Of a stretch of DNA of 64,000 nucleotides, positions 8,567 to 18,699 are shown piece by piece (the stretch's first letter is position 1; every line of letters starts with the position of its first letter). Position numbers and translations under genes: made by a program. This stretch comes from Paenibacillus barcinonensis (GTDB taxonomy: Bacteria > Bacillota > Bacilli > Paenibacillales > Paenibacillaceae): NCBI RefSeq assembly GCF_003217495.1, contig NZ_QJSW01000010.1:124001-188000 (forward strand), given 5' to 3'. The notes beneath the pieces were generated by a model. The model saw only the letters and a program-made list of their open reading frames with translations. It had not been told where the DNA came from and made no database searches.

Positions 8567-10522
8567 ATGAATAATCGGGAGTTGTCCAAAGAAATTATTC
8601 GATTAACAGGAGGACAAGAAAATATTACGCAGGCTTGGCACTGTATCACTCGGCTCCGTTTTAATGTCCGGGAAGAAAACAAGGTCCAACTCGAGCAGAT
8701 CCGCGCACTGGATGGTGTGTTAGGAGCGCAGTTCCAAAGTGACCAGTTCCAAGTGGTGATTGGCAACAAGGTTGCTGCAGTCTACGAAGAGCTGGAGGAC
8801 CAGTTAAAGCAAGACGGATCAGTAAAGGTGGAAGCAGAGCCACAGCGTTCAAGAGGCATCAATGCCGTACTTGATACCATTTCAGGCATATTCACGCCGA
8901 TTCTTCCTGCCATTGTAGGTACGGGCATGCTCAAAGGAATTCTGGCATTACTGGTTACTTTGGGAGCGATTCAGGAGACAAGCGGAGAATATCAGATTCT
9001 AGCGTCCATAGCCAATGCAGCCTTTTATTTCTTGCCCTTCCTGCTCGCTGTATCGTCTGCACGAAAGTTTAAAGTGAATGAATATATCGCCTTGACTCTT
9101 GCAGGTACATTATTATACCCGACTATTTTGAATGCGTATCTGGAAAATCATCTGGAACCCATTCGATTTCTATCCTTGCCAGTGTCCATCGTGAATTATA
9201 CCCAGTCGGTCATTCCGATTATTCTCGGTGTGTGGCTTCTGAGTTATGTACATCGCTGGGTGGATCGTTTCATTCCTGGTCCGGTTAAAGTAATCTTCAC
9301 CTCGATGATTGTGCTGGTCATCACGGTTCCTATTTTATTAATTGCAATCGGGCCACTTGGTAATTACATCGGCATTTATCTGGAGATCGGCACATCCTGG
9401 TTATTTGCTCATTCCGGCCCATTAACAGGCATTGTGCTCGGTGGACTTATGCCCTTGATTGTAATGACGGGTATGCATTATGCGTTCTTTCCCGGAACCT
9501 TACAGAATCTGAGCAAGCTCGGTTATGATGTGCTCTTGCTGCCAATTAACCTTGTAGCCAATATGAGTCAAGCCGGAGCCGTGATGGCAGTATTTCTCAA
9601 AACCAAGGACAAGTCCATGAAATCCATCGCTCTATCCAGCGGTATCTCTGCCTTTCTCGGGATCACGGAGCCTGCGCTCTACGGTGTAACACTGAAGCTG
9701 AAAAAGCCGTTCTATGCCTCCATCATCGGTGGAGCAGCCGGCGGTGGCTTTATTACAGCGGTAGGCCTGAAATGTTTCGGCTTTGCCGTACCGGGTTTGC
9801 TCTCATTGCCTTTATATATTGGTCCAAATGGAGGAATGACCAACTTCTGGTATGCGCTCATCGGTGTAAGCATCAGCTTTGTCGTTTCCTTTACGGTGAC
9901 TTTGCTTCTCAAGTGGGATGAACCGAATACACTACAGGCCGCTGCTGCAAGCTCCTCCGGGCAAGAAAACGCAGCCGGTTCAGAAGCGCCAACATCAACA
10001 GCATCAGCCAAACAGTCTGATCAAGAAGTTTCACCACCTGTAACCGTTCATTCCATTGAGGAAAAGAAAGGGGAAGTGTTCAGCCCGCTTACTGGAGAGC
10101 TGGTCTTGCTCAAAGAGCTGCCTGATCCTACTTTTTCAGAGGAAATGACGGGAAAAGGGATTGCTATTTATCCACAAGAGGGACGAGTAACCGCACCTTT
10201 TGATGGAACGGTAACGATGGTTGCCAAGAGCAAACATGCGATCATGCTGACCTCCTTTAACGGAATCGACATTCTCATTCATGTTGGACTGAATAGCGTG
10301 TCACTTAAAGGCAAGTTTTTTGACACAAAGGTGGTTACTGGACAAAGGGTAAGTAAGGGGGAGCTGTTGCTCGAGTTTGATATCGAAGCCATTCAGGCTG
10401 CCGGAATAGATCTGGTAACCCCGGTTATTGTAACCAATACACCAGATTATCTTGATGTAGTCCCTGTTCAGGTGAAGGGGGTGATTCCAATGAATGAATT
10501 GCTGCTGCTCACCGTTCGTTAA
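8567..10522 (+). CDS. bglP: PTS beta-glucoside-specific EIIBCA component
   Basis: 651 residues from ATG 8567, preceded by AAAGGAGGAAG. Domain order is B-C-A. EIIB covers residues 1-85 with the phospho-cysteine Cys26 in HCITRLRF. EIIC (about 105-470) has the many hydrophobic spans and the GITEPALYGV loop of the glucose/beta-glucoside family. After an Ala/Ser/Gln linker, EIIA (about 500-651) carries the phospho-histidine His572 in ILIHVGLNSV. It imports and phosphorylates aryl- or oligo-beta-glucosides at the membrane and by family analogy also phosphorylates the antiterminator when idle. Confidence 0.96.
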   Translation: MNNRELSKEIIRLTGGQENITQAWHCITRLRFNVREENKVQLEQIRALDGVLGAQFQSDQFQVVIGNKVAAVYEELEDQLKQDGSVKVEAEPQRSRGINAVLDTISGIFTPILPAIVGTGMLKGILALLVTLGAIQETSGEYQILASIANAAFYFLPFLLAVSSARKFKVNEYIALTLAGTLLYPTILNAYLENHLEPIRFLSLPVSIVNYTQSVIPIILGVWLLSYVHRWVDRFIPGPVKVIFTSMIVLVITVPILLIAIGPLGNYIGIYLEIGTSWLFAHSGPLTGIVLGGLMPLIVMTGMHYAFFPGTLQNLSKLGYDVLLLPINLVANMSQAGAVMAVFLKTKDKSMKSIALSSGISAFLGITEPALYGVTLKLKKPFYASIIGGAAGGGFITAVGLKCFGFAVPGLLSLPLYIGPNGGMTNFWYALIGVSISFVVSFTVTLLLKWDEPNTLQAAAASSSGQENAAGSEAPTSTASAKQSDQEVSPPVTVHSIEEKKGEVFSPLTGELVLLKELPDPTFSEEMTGKGIAIYPQEGRVTAPFDGTVTMVAKSKHAIMLTSFNGIDILIHVGLNSVSLKGKFFDTKVVTGQRVSKGELLLEFDIEAIQAAGIDLVTPVIVTNTPDYLDVVPVQVKGVIPMNELLLLTVR

Positions 10523-12079
<1,557 letters not shown>

Positions 12080-12153
12080 TTTAACGTTCGTGCTGCTTTC
12101 GAATTCCATCATATATCATAAATTATATTTTCATTTTCTCAATGTAAGACAAA

Positions 12154-12183
12154 GAAGCCTCCGACCCGTGTCGGAGGTTTCTT
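12154..12183. terminator. Bidirectional terminator between the glucosidase and LysR genes
   Basis: GAAGCCTCCGAC and GTCGGAGGTTTC form a stem with a four-base CCGT loop. It lies between convergent genes and has T-rich or A-rich flanks on both sides. Confidence 0.82.
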
Positions 12184-12220
12184 CATGTCAAGAAATTTTG
12201 CATTGAGGCACAAGAAATTT

Positions 12221-13135
12221 TTATTCAAATTTGGATGGTGAAGGGTTGTCCGTTTTTTTGAACGCCGGAGTCTTTAAAGTGTAATAAGCGGTAATGAAGT
12301 CTCGAAATTGCGAAACAGCCGGAGAGAGAGTGCGATGTTTAGCCCAGGACAAGCTGATTGGATATATCGAGGACTCGTCAGCTATAGATACATAATGCAG
12401 GCCAAGATTACGGCAAACGGAAATGGGCAGTAACGCAACACCACGATCCAGCCTGATAATCTCCACAAGCGTGTGCGAATCCACCTCAAAAGCGAGATGA
12501 GGCACGAAACCGGCCTTTTCACATAACGTCATTGTAAAACGTCGGTACTCATCGTTATTGGCAAGGGAAAGGAACGATTCGTTAGCAGCCGCGCATAGTG
12601 AGATCTGCTTTTCCCCGCCATATTCATGTGCGGATGGCACAACAAGAACAATATCTTCTTCCACAAGCACCACGCTTTCAATCTCCTCGTCCTGAATGGG
12701 GTGACCCGTGATTCCCAGATCAATATCTCCTTTTTTCAGCTGTGTCATAATGTCACTTCGACTGGCGATGCCTTGATGAAGCTGCGAATCAGGAAACTTT
12801 TCAAGGTACTCACTAATCAGCCCCGAAAGAAACCTCGAATTCGAGATCGCAATATGGATCAGGGAAGAAAGCTCATCATGCTTTTCCTTGATTTCAAGCC
12901 GCGCATTTTCCAATTCAACAAAAATTCGATTAACATGCTTCAGCAGAATTTTTCCCGCCGTATTCAATTCAATGTTTCTGCCTTTTCGATGAAAAAGAGG
13001 GGTACCCATTTCGTCCTCCAGCCGTTTGATCGTGAGACTTAACGAAGGCTGTGCGATATTTAACTGAGCAGCGGCTTTGGAGATATGCTCCGTATAAGCC
13101 ACGGTTTGAAAATATTTCAGCTGGAGAAGCTCCAT
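12221..13135 (-). CDS. LysR-family transcriptional regulator
   Basis: 304 residues. The N-terminal helix-turn-helix is classic (MELLQLKYFQTVAYTEHISKAAAQLNIAQPSLSLTIKRLEDEMGTPLFHRKGRNIELN), quoted here in part for recognition by its AAQLNIAQPSLS core; the C-terminal periplasmic-binding-like effector domain follows from about residue 90. It is divergent from the decarboxylase/reductase pair with 161 bp between the starts, the usual LysR layout, so it probably activates that pair in response to a small acid. An ATAA-N13-TTAT dyad at 13161-13181 lies between them as a possible site, weakly supported. Confidence 0.93.
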   Translation of the reverse strand: MELLQLKYFQTVAYTEHISKAAAQLNIAQPSLSLTIKRLEDEMGTPLFHRKGRNIELNTAGKILLKHVNRIFVELENARLEIKEKHDELSSLIHIAISNSRFLSGLISEYLEKFPDSQLHQGIASRSDIMTQLKKGDIDLGITGHPIQDEEIESVVLVEEDIVLVVPSAHEYGGEKQISLCAAANESFLSLANNDEYRRFTMTLCEKAGFVPHLAFEVDSHTLVEIIRLDRGVALLPISVCRNLGLHYVSIADESSIYPISLSWAKHRTLSPAVSQFRDFITAYYTLKTPAFKKTDNPSPSKFE

Positions 13136-13296
13136 TTGTATGCACTCCTTATTTATTTCAATAAATGTATATAGTACTTATTATGTATTATATTAAATTT
13201 AAAGAAAGATGTAGACTTTATTCATAGCAAATCAACAAATCAATAAGCCTATAAAACAATCAACCCATAATTTGATGTAAAGGCAGGTGTCTTTTT

Positions 13297-14043
13297 ATGA
13301 AAATTGATGTGCACAATATAGCCAATAATCTCAATACACCTTTAACCGCCCCCGCGTACCCAATGCCACCTTATAAATTCGTCAACCGTGAGTACCTGAA
13401 TATTATCTATCGGACGGATGAGCAAGCTTTACGCGCAGCAGTCCCCGAGCCATTGCAAATCACCGAACCATTGGTGAAATTCGAAGTCATGTGGATGCCG
13501 GACGTTTCTGGACTTGGCGCCTACACCGAAGCTGGACAGGTCATTCCCGTACAATTCAATGGGGAAGACGGGGATTATGTACATTCCATGTATGTGGATA
13601 ACTTCCCCGCCATTGCCAGCGGCCGCGAATTAACCGCCTATCCGAAAAAGCTCGGTGCGCCCAAGCTGTACACAGATTCTGACACCCTTGTGGGCACCCT
13701 GGACTACGGGTCGCTGCGCGTAGCCACGGCAACCATGGGGTTCAAGCATGTACAGATGGATCAGGAGCTTGCGAGAAAAGAAATATGCCGTCCCAACTTT
13801 ATGATCAAAATCGCTACGGATTATACGGGCAATCTGCGCATTTGTGACCTGATTCGTACGCAAATTACCGATATCGAGGTAAAGGAGGCCTGGACTGGAC
13901 CCGCCCGCCTGCAGCTATTTGAGCACGCACTAGCGCCTTTGGCCGATTTGCCGGTGCTGGAAGTGGTGTCCGCTTCCCACATCCTCACAAACTTAACTTT
14001 GAATGCAGCACAGCCTGTATACAACTATCTGGAACAACATTAA
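13297..14043 (+). CDS. adc: Acetoacetate decarboxylase family protein
   Basis: 248 residues. The family active-site motif is present: ELTAYPKKLGAPKL with Lys117 and Lys118, matching the Schiff-base lysine and its neighbour in clostridial acetoacetate decarboxylase. The N-terminal arm (FVNREYLNIIYRTDEQALRAAVPEPL) and the FEVMWM core are also typical. The clostridial enzyme turns acetoacetate into acetone and CO2; many homologues act on other beta-keto acids or as aldolases, so the substrate is open. It is followed after 13 bases by a ketopantoate reductase-like gene and faces a LysR regulator. Family certain, reaction probable. Confidence 0.9.
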   Translation: MKIDVHNIANNLNTPLTAPAYPMPPYKFVNREYLNIIYRTDEQALRAAVPEPLQITEPLVKFEVMWMPDVSGLGAYTEAGQVIPVQFNGEDGDYVHSMYVDNFPAIASGRELTAYPKKLGAPKLYTDSDTLVGTLDYGSLRVATATMGFKHVQMDQELARKEICRPNFMIKIATDYTGNLRICDLIRTQITDIEVKEAWTGPARLQLFEHALAPLADLPVLEVVSASHILTNLTLNAAQPVYNYLEQH

Positions 14044-14056
14044 GGAGGCAATACAG

Positions 14057-15100
14057 ATGAGAATCGCAATTGTAGGCGCAGGATCACTTGGAACCATCGT
14101 TGGTGCGTATCTCGCAGATGGCGGAATGGATGTAGAACTAATTGATGCATATCAGGAGCATGTTGATGCCCTGAACCAGACAGGTGCGAAGGTCATCGGA
14201 ACAATCGAGTTTCAGGCAAAAGTAAAAGCTATTACTCCTGAGCAAAAGTCAGGGTTCTATGATCTTGTGTTATTGTTAACAAAGCAACTGTACAATGAGT
14301 CTGTGCTGAAGGAGCTGCTTCCATACCTGCATGAAGAGAGCATCGTGTGCTCACTGCAAAACGGAATTCCTGAGGAGCATGTGGCTGCCATTGTCGGAGC
14401 TGAACGAGTGATCGCGGGATCGGTTGAATTTGGCGCTACATTTATTGAACCTGGCGTGTCCAGTCTAACTACCGCTTATCCTCAATTCAAGAAGTATGCT
14501 TTTCAGATTGGGGAATTAGACGGAGGTCATACCGAACGCATACAGCGTGTAAAGGAAGTGCTTGACCTGGTCGGGGGAACCCATATCTCCGATAATCTGG
14601 TAGGCACCAAATGGTCCAAGCTGCTGATTAACAATGCTTTTAGCGGCTTGTCCGCTGCACTGAACGGCACATATGGAGATATTCTCGATCACGAGACGGG
14701 CATTCGAAGTGCTGTTCATATTGTTGACGAAACAATCAAGGTTGGACATGCGAATGGTGTTGCTTTTGTGACCATGAATGGATTTGATATAGCTTCACTG
14801 GAGCTACAGAGCGAGAAGGATATTCCTGCACGTATTCAAGCGCTTCGTCATGTGATGGAACCTTCCAGACTGCTTAAAGCGAGCATGCTGCAGGATCTGG
14901 AGAAGGGACGTAAAACAGAGATTCACTACATCAACGGAGTTGTTTCAAGCAAGGCAAAAGACGTAAATCTGAAGACCCCTTATAACGATCTGGTGGTCAG
15001 ACTGGTGGAAGCAGCAGAAGCAGAGCAAAACGTGCCTCAGTTCGATCACAACATCCGTGCGTTTGAACAGCTATTACAGATTAAGCAATTGAACGTTTAA
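14057..15100 (+). CDS. 2-dehydropantoate 2-reductase family protein (ApbA/PanE)
   Basis: 347 residues from ATG 14057 after AAGGAGG. The N terminus is a dinucleotide-binding Rossmann motif (RIAIVGAGSLGTIVGAYLADGG). The second half is the helical PanE domain, with the family lysine in a TKWSKLLINNAF segment near residue 190 and the SMLQDLEKGRKTEIHYINGVV block near the end. PanE reduces ketopantoate with NADPH for pantothenate synthesis, but no pantothenate genes are near. Pairing with an acetoacetate decarboxylase-like gene under LysR suggests catabolism of a keto acid. Confidence 0.9.
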   Translation: MRIAIVGAGSLGTIVGAYLADGGMDVELIDAYQEHVDALNQTGAKVIGTIEFQAKVKAITPEQKSGFYDLVLLLTKQLYNESVLKELLPYLHEESIVCSLQNGIPEEHVAAIVGAERVIAGSVEFGATFIEPGVSSLTTAYPQFKKYAFQIGELDGGHTERIQRVKEVLDLVGGTHISDNLVGTKWSKLLINNAFSGLSAALNGTYGDILDHETGIRSAVHIVDETIKVGHANGVAFVTMNGFDIASLELQSEKDIPARIQALRHVMEPSRLLKASMLQDLEKGRKTEIHYINGVVSSKAKDVNLKTPYNDLVVRLVEAAEAEQNVPQFDHNIRAFEQLLQIKQLNV

Positions 15101-15113
15101 TATGAATGACAAG

Positions 15114-15178
15114 GAAGCCCTTTACGTTATGGTCCTGCCAAACAGACGCAGACGCAAATGTTAAGGGCTTCTTTCTTT
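15114..15178 (+). terminator. Rho-independent terminator
   Basis: GAAGCCCTT-TA near 15114 pairs with TAAGGGCTTC near 15162-15171, followed by TTTCTTTTG. The loop is long (about 35 bases). It closes the decarboxylase/reductase unit. Confidence 0.6.
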
Positions 15179-15219
15179 TGCTTTTCTACTAAAAAGTTTC
15201 ACAGAGCGTCCCGCATTAA

Positions 15220-15891
15220 TTACGTAAGGTTTGCAGAATCGCTCCATCCGGTGTCGGCATGACTTGCATAATGTAGCAGCATATCAACCAGTTGTTTCAT
15301 CATCTGATCATCCAGAGGATGGATATCCCCGGATCGACGTGTGACCATCTTTTGCAGCATGCCCATCATTACAGTGAATATGAACTGTGCAAGCTTGAGT
15401 GGAGGGGCAGGGTTACGTATGCTACCATCGGCAGTACCTGCGGTCAACGCGTGCAGCAGAAAGTGGTTTTCCTTGCCGTTACGGGTAAATTCGTCATAGG
15501 TTGCTCTAAGCTCATCCGGGAAACGGTACACCTCATAATTCATATCAAATAATTGAATAAAGCGAATATGATCGGGATGGGTCTGTGCAAAATGAACCCA
15601 GGCATGCAGCATCGCGGCAAGCTGAGCAAGGCCTTTTTCCTGCGGGCGTGCAGCTTGACTGATATGCTCCGTTAATGTGTCGAACAACTGCATCTGAATG
15701 GTGAGCATCAGCTCATCCAGAGATTGAAAATGCTTATAAAAGGTTACTCGGCTGAGCTTCGCCTGAGCACACACGTCCTTGATCTTGACCTGAAGTAGTC
15801 CGTGCTTCAGAAAAAGCTGTTTGCCAGCTTCGATTAGATGCTCTCGGTGCTGATTTTTCAACTGCTGATGCCAATTCTCATTCACTTGCAT
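15220..15891 (-). CDS. TetR-family transcriptional regulator
   Basis: 223 residues. The N-terminal helix-turn-helix is clear (AGKQLFLKHGLLQVKIKDVC, then SRVTFYKHFQSLDEL), followed by a variable helical ligand domain. The start lies 14 bases inside the end of the upstream MFS gene on the same strand, so transporter and regulator form one transcript. The usual logic is that the drug bound by the regulator is exported by the transporter. A 15-bp palindrome before the MFS gene is the probable operator. Confidence 0.92.
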   Translation of the reverse strand: MQVNENWHQQLKNQHREHLIEAGKQLFLKHGLLQVKIKDVCAQAKLSRVTFYKHFQSLDELMLTIQMQLFDTLTEHISQAARPQEKGLAQLAAMLHAWVHFAQTHPDHIRFIQLFDMNYEVYRFPDELRATYDEFTRNGKENHFLLHALTAGTADGSIRNPAPPLKLAQFIFTVMMGMLQKMVTRRSGDIHPLDDQMMKQLVDMLLHYASHADTGWSDSANLT

Positions 15892-17080
15892 ATCCGTTTC
15901 CTCTCATGGAGCGTTGTACTTTCATCGTAAGTAATAATGCGGCGAGTAACATAAAGGCACCAAAAATATAAGGAAGGTTGACGTTGATGTCAAACAGCAG
16001 ACCGGCAACAAGAGGGCCGAATACGGTTCCCAAACTCGAATAGGTTGTATTCAGGCCAGATGCATAGCCTTGTCGATCGCCAGCATGTTTGGATATTAGC
16101 GAGCTGACCGTTGGACGAAGGAAAGCATTAAAAGCAAAATATAATGCCGACGCACATAAGAGGAAGATCAGATTCACCTTGATTAACATGAACAAAAGAG
16201 CAATGGACGTCATCATTAAGGACCAGCGGATCAGCTTGATTTCACCCAGACGCTTCACAAACACATCCAGCAGCCAGATCTGCACAACGATACCAATTAT
16301 GGCCCCCATCGTAATAATAATCGAGATGGTTGAAGCACTGAAGCTGTATTTATTTTCAGCAAAAAGGGAGAACACCGTTTCATAACTCATCAGACCAAAT
16401 GTCATCACCAAAATAATCAACAAGTAGTTAAAATAAGGAACCTTAAACGAACTCCAGATTTGTGTGGCGCTAGAAATGCCCTGCTTGTTCGTTGGTGTGC
16501 TCGTTCTTTTACCGGGGGGAAGCGTCTCCGGCAGGAGGAGCGTAAGCAGTGCAGCAACAAGTCCCAAACCTGATGCAACAAAATAGGGCATACGTACACC
16601 CATCTCGGCGATCAATCCGCCCAGACCAGGGCCCAGCACCATGCCGAGGTTCATGGATGCTCCGAAATACCCCATTCCCTTCGCACGAGTCTCTGGAGTT
16701 GTAATATCAGCAACATACGCCAGATTGGCCGGAACCATGAGACCCAGACTGATCCCACCAATAAAACGAGCGATATACAGGAGAGGCAATGAAGTGCTCA
16801 CTGCAAAAATAAAATCTGAAATTACAACCAGAAACATGCCAGACATAATCAGCTTTTTACGGCCAAAGCGGTCAGCCCATTGTCCTCCCAGCGGTGAGAA
16901 TAGAAATTGCGCTGCTCCAAAGGCTGCCACCAGAAATCCGGCAACGGTTCCCCCTGCATGAAACAGCTTTAAATATTCCGGCAGAATAGGAATCAGCATA
17001 CCTTGCCCCAATAAAGCAATAAACAGATTTAACATGAGAATGAACATCGGGAAGCGCGCTGATTGCGGCAATTTGCGCAT
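15878..17080 (-). CDS. MFS drug-efflux transporter, 12-TM
   Basis: 400 residues with about twelve hydrophobic spans. The loop after TM2 carries the MFS motif A, GGQWADRFGRKKLIM, and TM5 has the antiporter-type motif C (GPGLGGLIAEMG), both typical of the Bmr/NorA DHA1 family. Such proteins expel lipophilic drugs in exchange for protons. It is the first gene of a two-gene unit with a TetR regulator. AAAGGAG lies 12 bases before the ATG, which is a slightly long gap. Family is secure; substrate unknown. Confidence 0.93.
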   Translation of the reverse strand: MRKLPQSARFPMFILMLNLFIALLGQGMLIPILPEYLKLFHAGGTVAGFLVAAFGAAQFLFSPLGGQWADRFGRKKLIMSGMFLVVISDFIFAVSTSLPLLYIARFIGGISLGLMVPANLAYVADITTPETRAKGMGYFGASMNLGMVLGPGLGGLIAEMGVRMPYFVASGLGLVAALLTLLLPETLPPGKRTSTPTNKQGISSATQIWSSFKVPYFNYLLIILVMTFGLMSYETVFSLFAENKYSFSASTISIIITMGAIIGIVVQIWLLDVFVKRLGEIKLIRWSLMMTSIALLFMLIKVNLIFLLCASALYFAFNAFLRPTVSSLISKHAGDRQGYASGLNTTYSSLGTVFGPLVAGLLFDINVNLPYIFGAFMLLAALLLTMKVQRSMRGNGYASE

Positions 17081-17117
17081 ACGTGTCTAATGCTCCTTTG
17101 TTTACATTGTGTTAACC

Positions 17118-17132
17118 TTTACATAATGTAAA
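17118..17132. promoter_or_regulatory. TetR-type operator in the MFS/methyltransferase divergent region
   Basis: TTTACATAATGTAAA is a 15-bp palindrome with one central base. A further half-site, GTTTACATT at 17100-17108, is inverted relative to AATGTAAAC at 17125-17133. The site lies just upstream of the MFS start, where a bound TetR protein would block transcription. Confidence 0.65.
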
Positions 17133-17195
17133 CTATATTAATATGTTATAGTCTTTGTTGTAAATACATTTTTTCTAGCAGAAAGGTGAGGTCTT

Positions 17196-17936
17196 TTGCT
17201 TAATCACAACAATCAGGAAGAGTATCGCGACCCGATAAATTATGATCTTGAATTTGGCGGCGAAACGGATAAGTATGATTTTTTCCTACAGCTTGCAAAG
17301 AAACATCCGGGGCATGTGCTGGAGCTTGCTTGCGGCACAGGATTAACCACGCTGTATTTAGCCGAAAGGGGTATTCGGATTACGGGAGTGGATATCGTGG
17401 AGCCCATGCTCGCCTATGCGCGGATCAAAGCGAAGGAACTGCCCGTTGATTTTATCGAAGCGGATGCACGTATTTTTGAATCGAATCAGCGTTATTCCAT
17501 GATTTATCTCACGGGAAATGCATTTCAAGCATTTCTGAGTGATGAGGATCAGACAGCGTTATTGCGAACGATATATAAGCATCTGGAGCCTGATGGAATA
17601 TTTGCATTTGAGATGCGTAATCCAGACGGCACAGATTTGTCCGATGAGGAAGAAGAGAGCTGGGGCACATTTACCGACATGGACGGTGCTACCGTCAAGG
17701 TCTCTGGAACTCAGACGTATGATGCCTCGAAGCAACTGATGCACTGGGTGACGTTCCGGGATTGGGGACATCGCCAAACGACGTCACGAATTGTATGCCG
17801 ATTTACAGATGTGCAGACTCTAAAGCAGTTGCTGGACAAACAAGGCTTTATTCTAGAACATCAGTATGCGAACTGGGATCAGACCTCGTTTCAACCCTCA
17901 AGTCCGATGGTAATCAGCGTGTGTAAGAAAGTATAA
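17196..17936 (+). CDS. Class I SAM-dependent methyltransferase
   Basis: 246 residues from a TTG start behind GAAAGGTGAGG. Motif I is VLELACGTGLTTLYLAERG with the acidic residue of motif II in ITGVDIVEPML, so it binds S-adenosylmethionine. The later strands (MIYLTGNAFQAFLSDEDQ; GIFAFEMRNP) match small-molecule methyltransferases. It diverges from the TetR-controlled efflux gene across a palindromic operator and stands upstream of an unrelated regulatory operon. The substrate is unknown; a link to the drug-resistance pair is possible only from position. Confidence 0.88.
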   Translation: MLNHNNQEEYRDPINYDLEFGGETDKYDFFLQLAKKHPGHVLELACGTGLTTLYLAERGIRITGVDIVEPMLAYARIKAKELPVDFIEADARIFESNQRYSMIYLTGNAFQAFLSDEDQTALLRTIYKHLEPDGIFAFEMRNPDGTDLSDEEEESWGTFTDMDGATVKVSGTQTYDASKQLMHWVTFRDWGHRQTTSRIVCRFTDVQTLKQLLDKQGFILEHQYANWDQTSFQPSSPMVISVCKKV

Positions 17937-17988
17937 TGGAGCACATACACTTGAATTGAAGAGGTTACGCTAGGATAGGGGTGCTGTA

Positions 17989-18699
17989 ATGCAACGTATT
18001 TTACTTGTTGAAGATGATGAAAATTTTGTGTTTGGAATAGAATATACCTTGTCGAATGAAGGCTACGAGGTTACTCATGCAGGCAGTTTGAAGGAAGCCC
18101 GTAACGCACTTGCTCAGACAGAGATGAATATCATTTTGCTGGACATCAATCTGCCGGATGGAACAGGATATGAATTGTGTAAGGAGATTCGCAGGAAGTC
18201 ACAGGTCCCGATTATATTTTTAACCGCCCTGGATGAGGAGACCAATGTAGTCGCAGGACTTGATCTGGGTGCAGATGATTATATGACCAAGCCAATCCGC
18301 ACCAAGGAGCTGCTTTCCCGAATGAAGGCCGTCTTACGGCGCCACTCCCGTCCCGAGCAGGGGGCAAACAGCTCAAATATATGGACATCAGGTGAGTTTG
18401 AGGTTCGTGTACTGGAAGGCGTTGTTCTCAAAAATAAAAAGGAAGTGTTGCTGACAACGCTGGAGTTTCGCTTGCTGCTTATGTTAATGTCCCATCCCAA
18501 GCAAATATGCAGCAGAGCATCGCTGCTTGAAAAGCTATGGGACGTCTCAGGTGAATTTATTGATGATAATACGTTATCAGTGCATATTCGCAGGCTAAGG
18601 GAAAAAGTAGAGGAGATTCCTGCCACACCACAGTACATTGTCACGATTCGCGGTGTGGGATACAAATGGAACGCTGAAACGACAGGAGCGTACAGCTGA
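17989..18699 (+). CDS. OmpR-family response regulator
   Basis: 236 residues. The receiver domain (1-120) has the acidic pair in LLVEDDENF, the phospho-aspartate in IILLDINLPDGTGYELC, the threonine in IIFLTALDEE and the lysine in DDYMTKPI. The C-terminal winged helix (about 135-232) ends with the recognition helix block DDNTLSVHIRRLREKV. Its TGA overlaps the ATG of the kinase (TGATG), so they are coupled. A transporter operon follows, and repeats upstream of it probably are the binding site. Confidence 0.95.
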   Translation: MQRILLVEDDENFVFGIEYTLSNEGYEVTHAGSLKEARNALAQTEMNIILLDINLPDGTGYELCKEIRRKSQVPIIFLTALDEETNVVAGLDLGADDYMTKPIRTKELLSRMKAVLRRHSRPEQGANSSNIWTSGEFEVRVLEGVVLKNKKEVLLTTLEFRLLLMLMSHPKQICSRASLLEKLWDVSGEFIDDNTLSVHIRRLREKVEEIPATPQYIVTIRGVGYKWNAETTGAYS

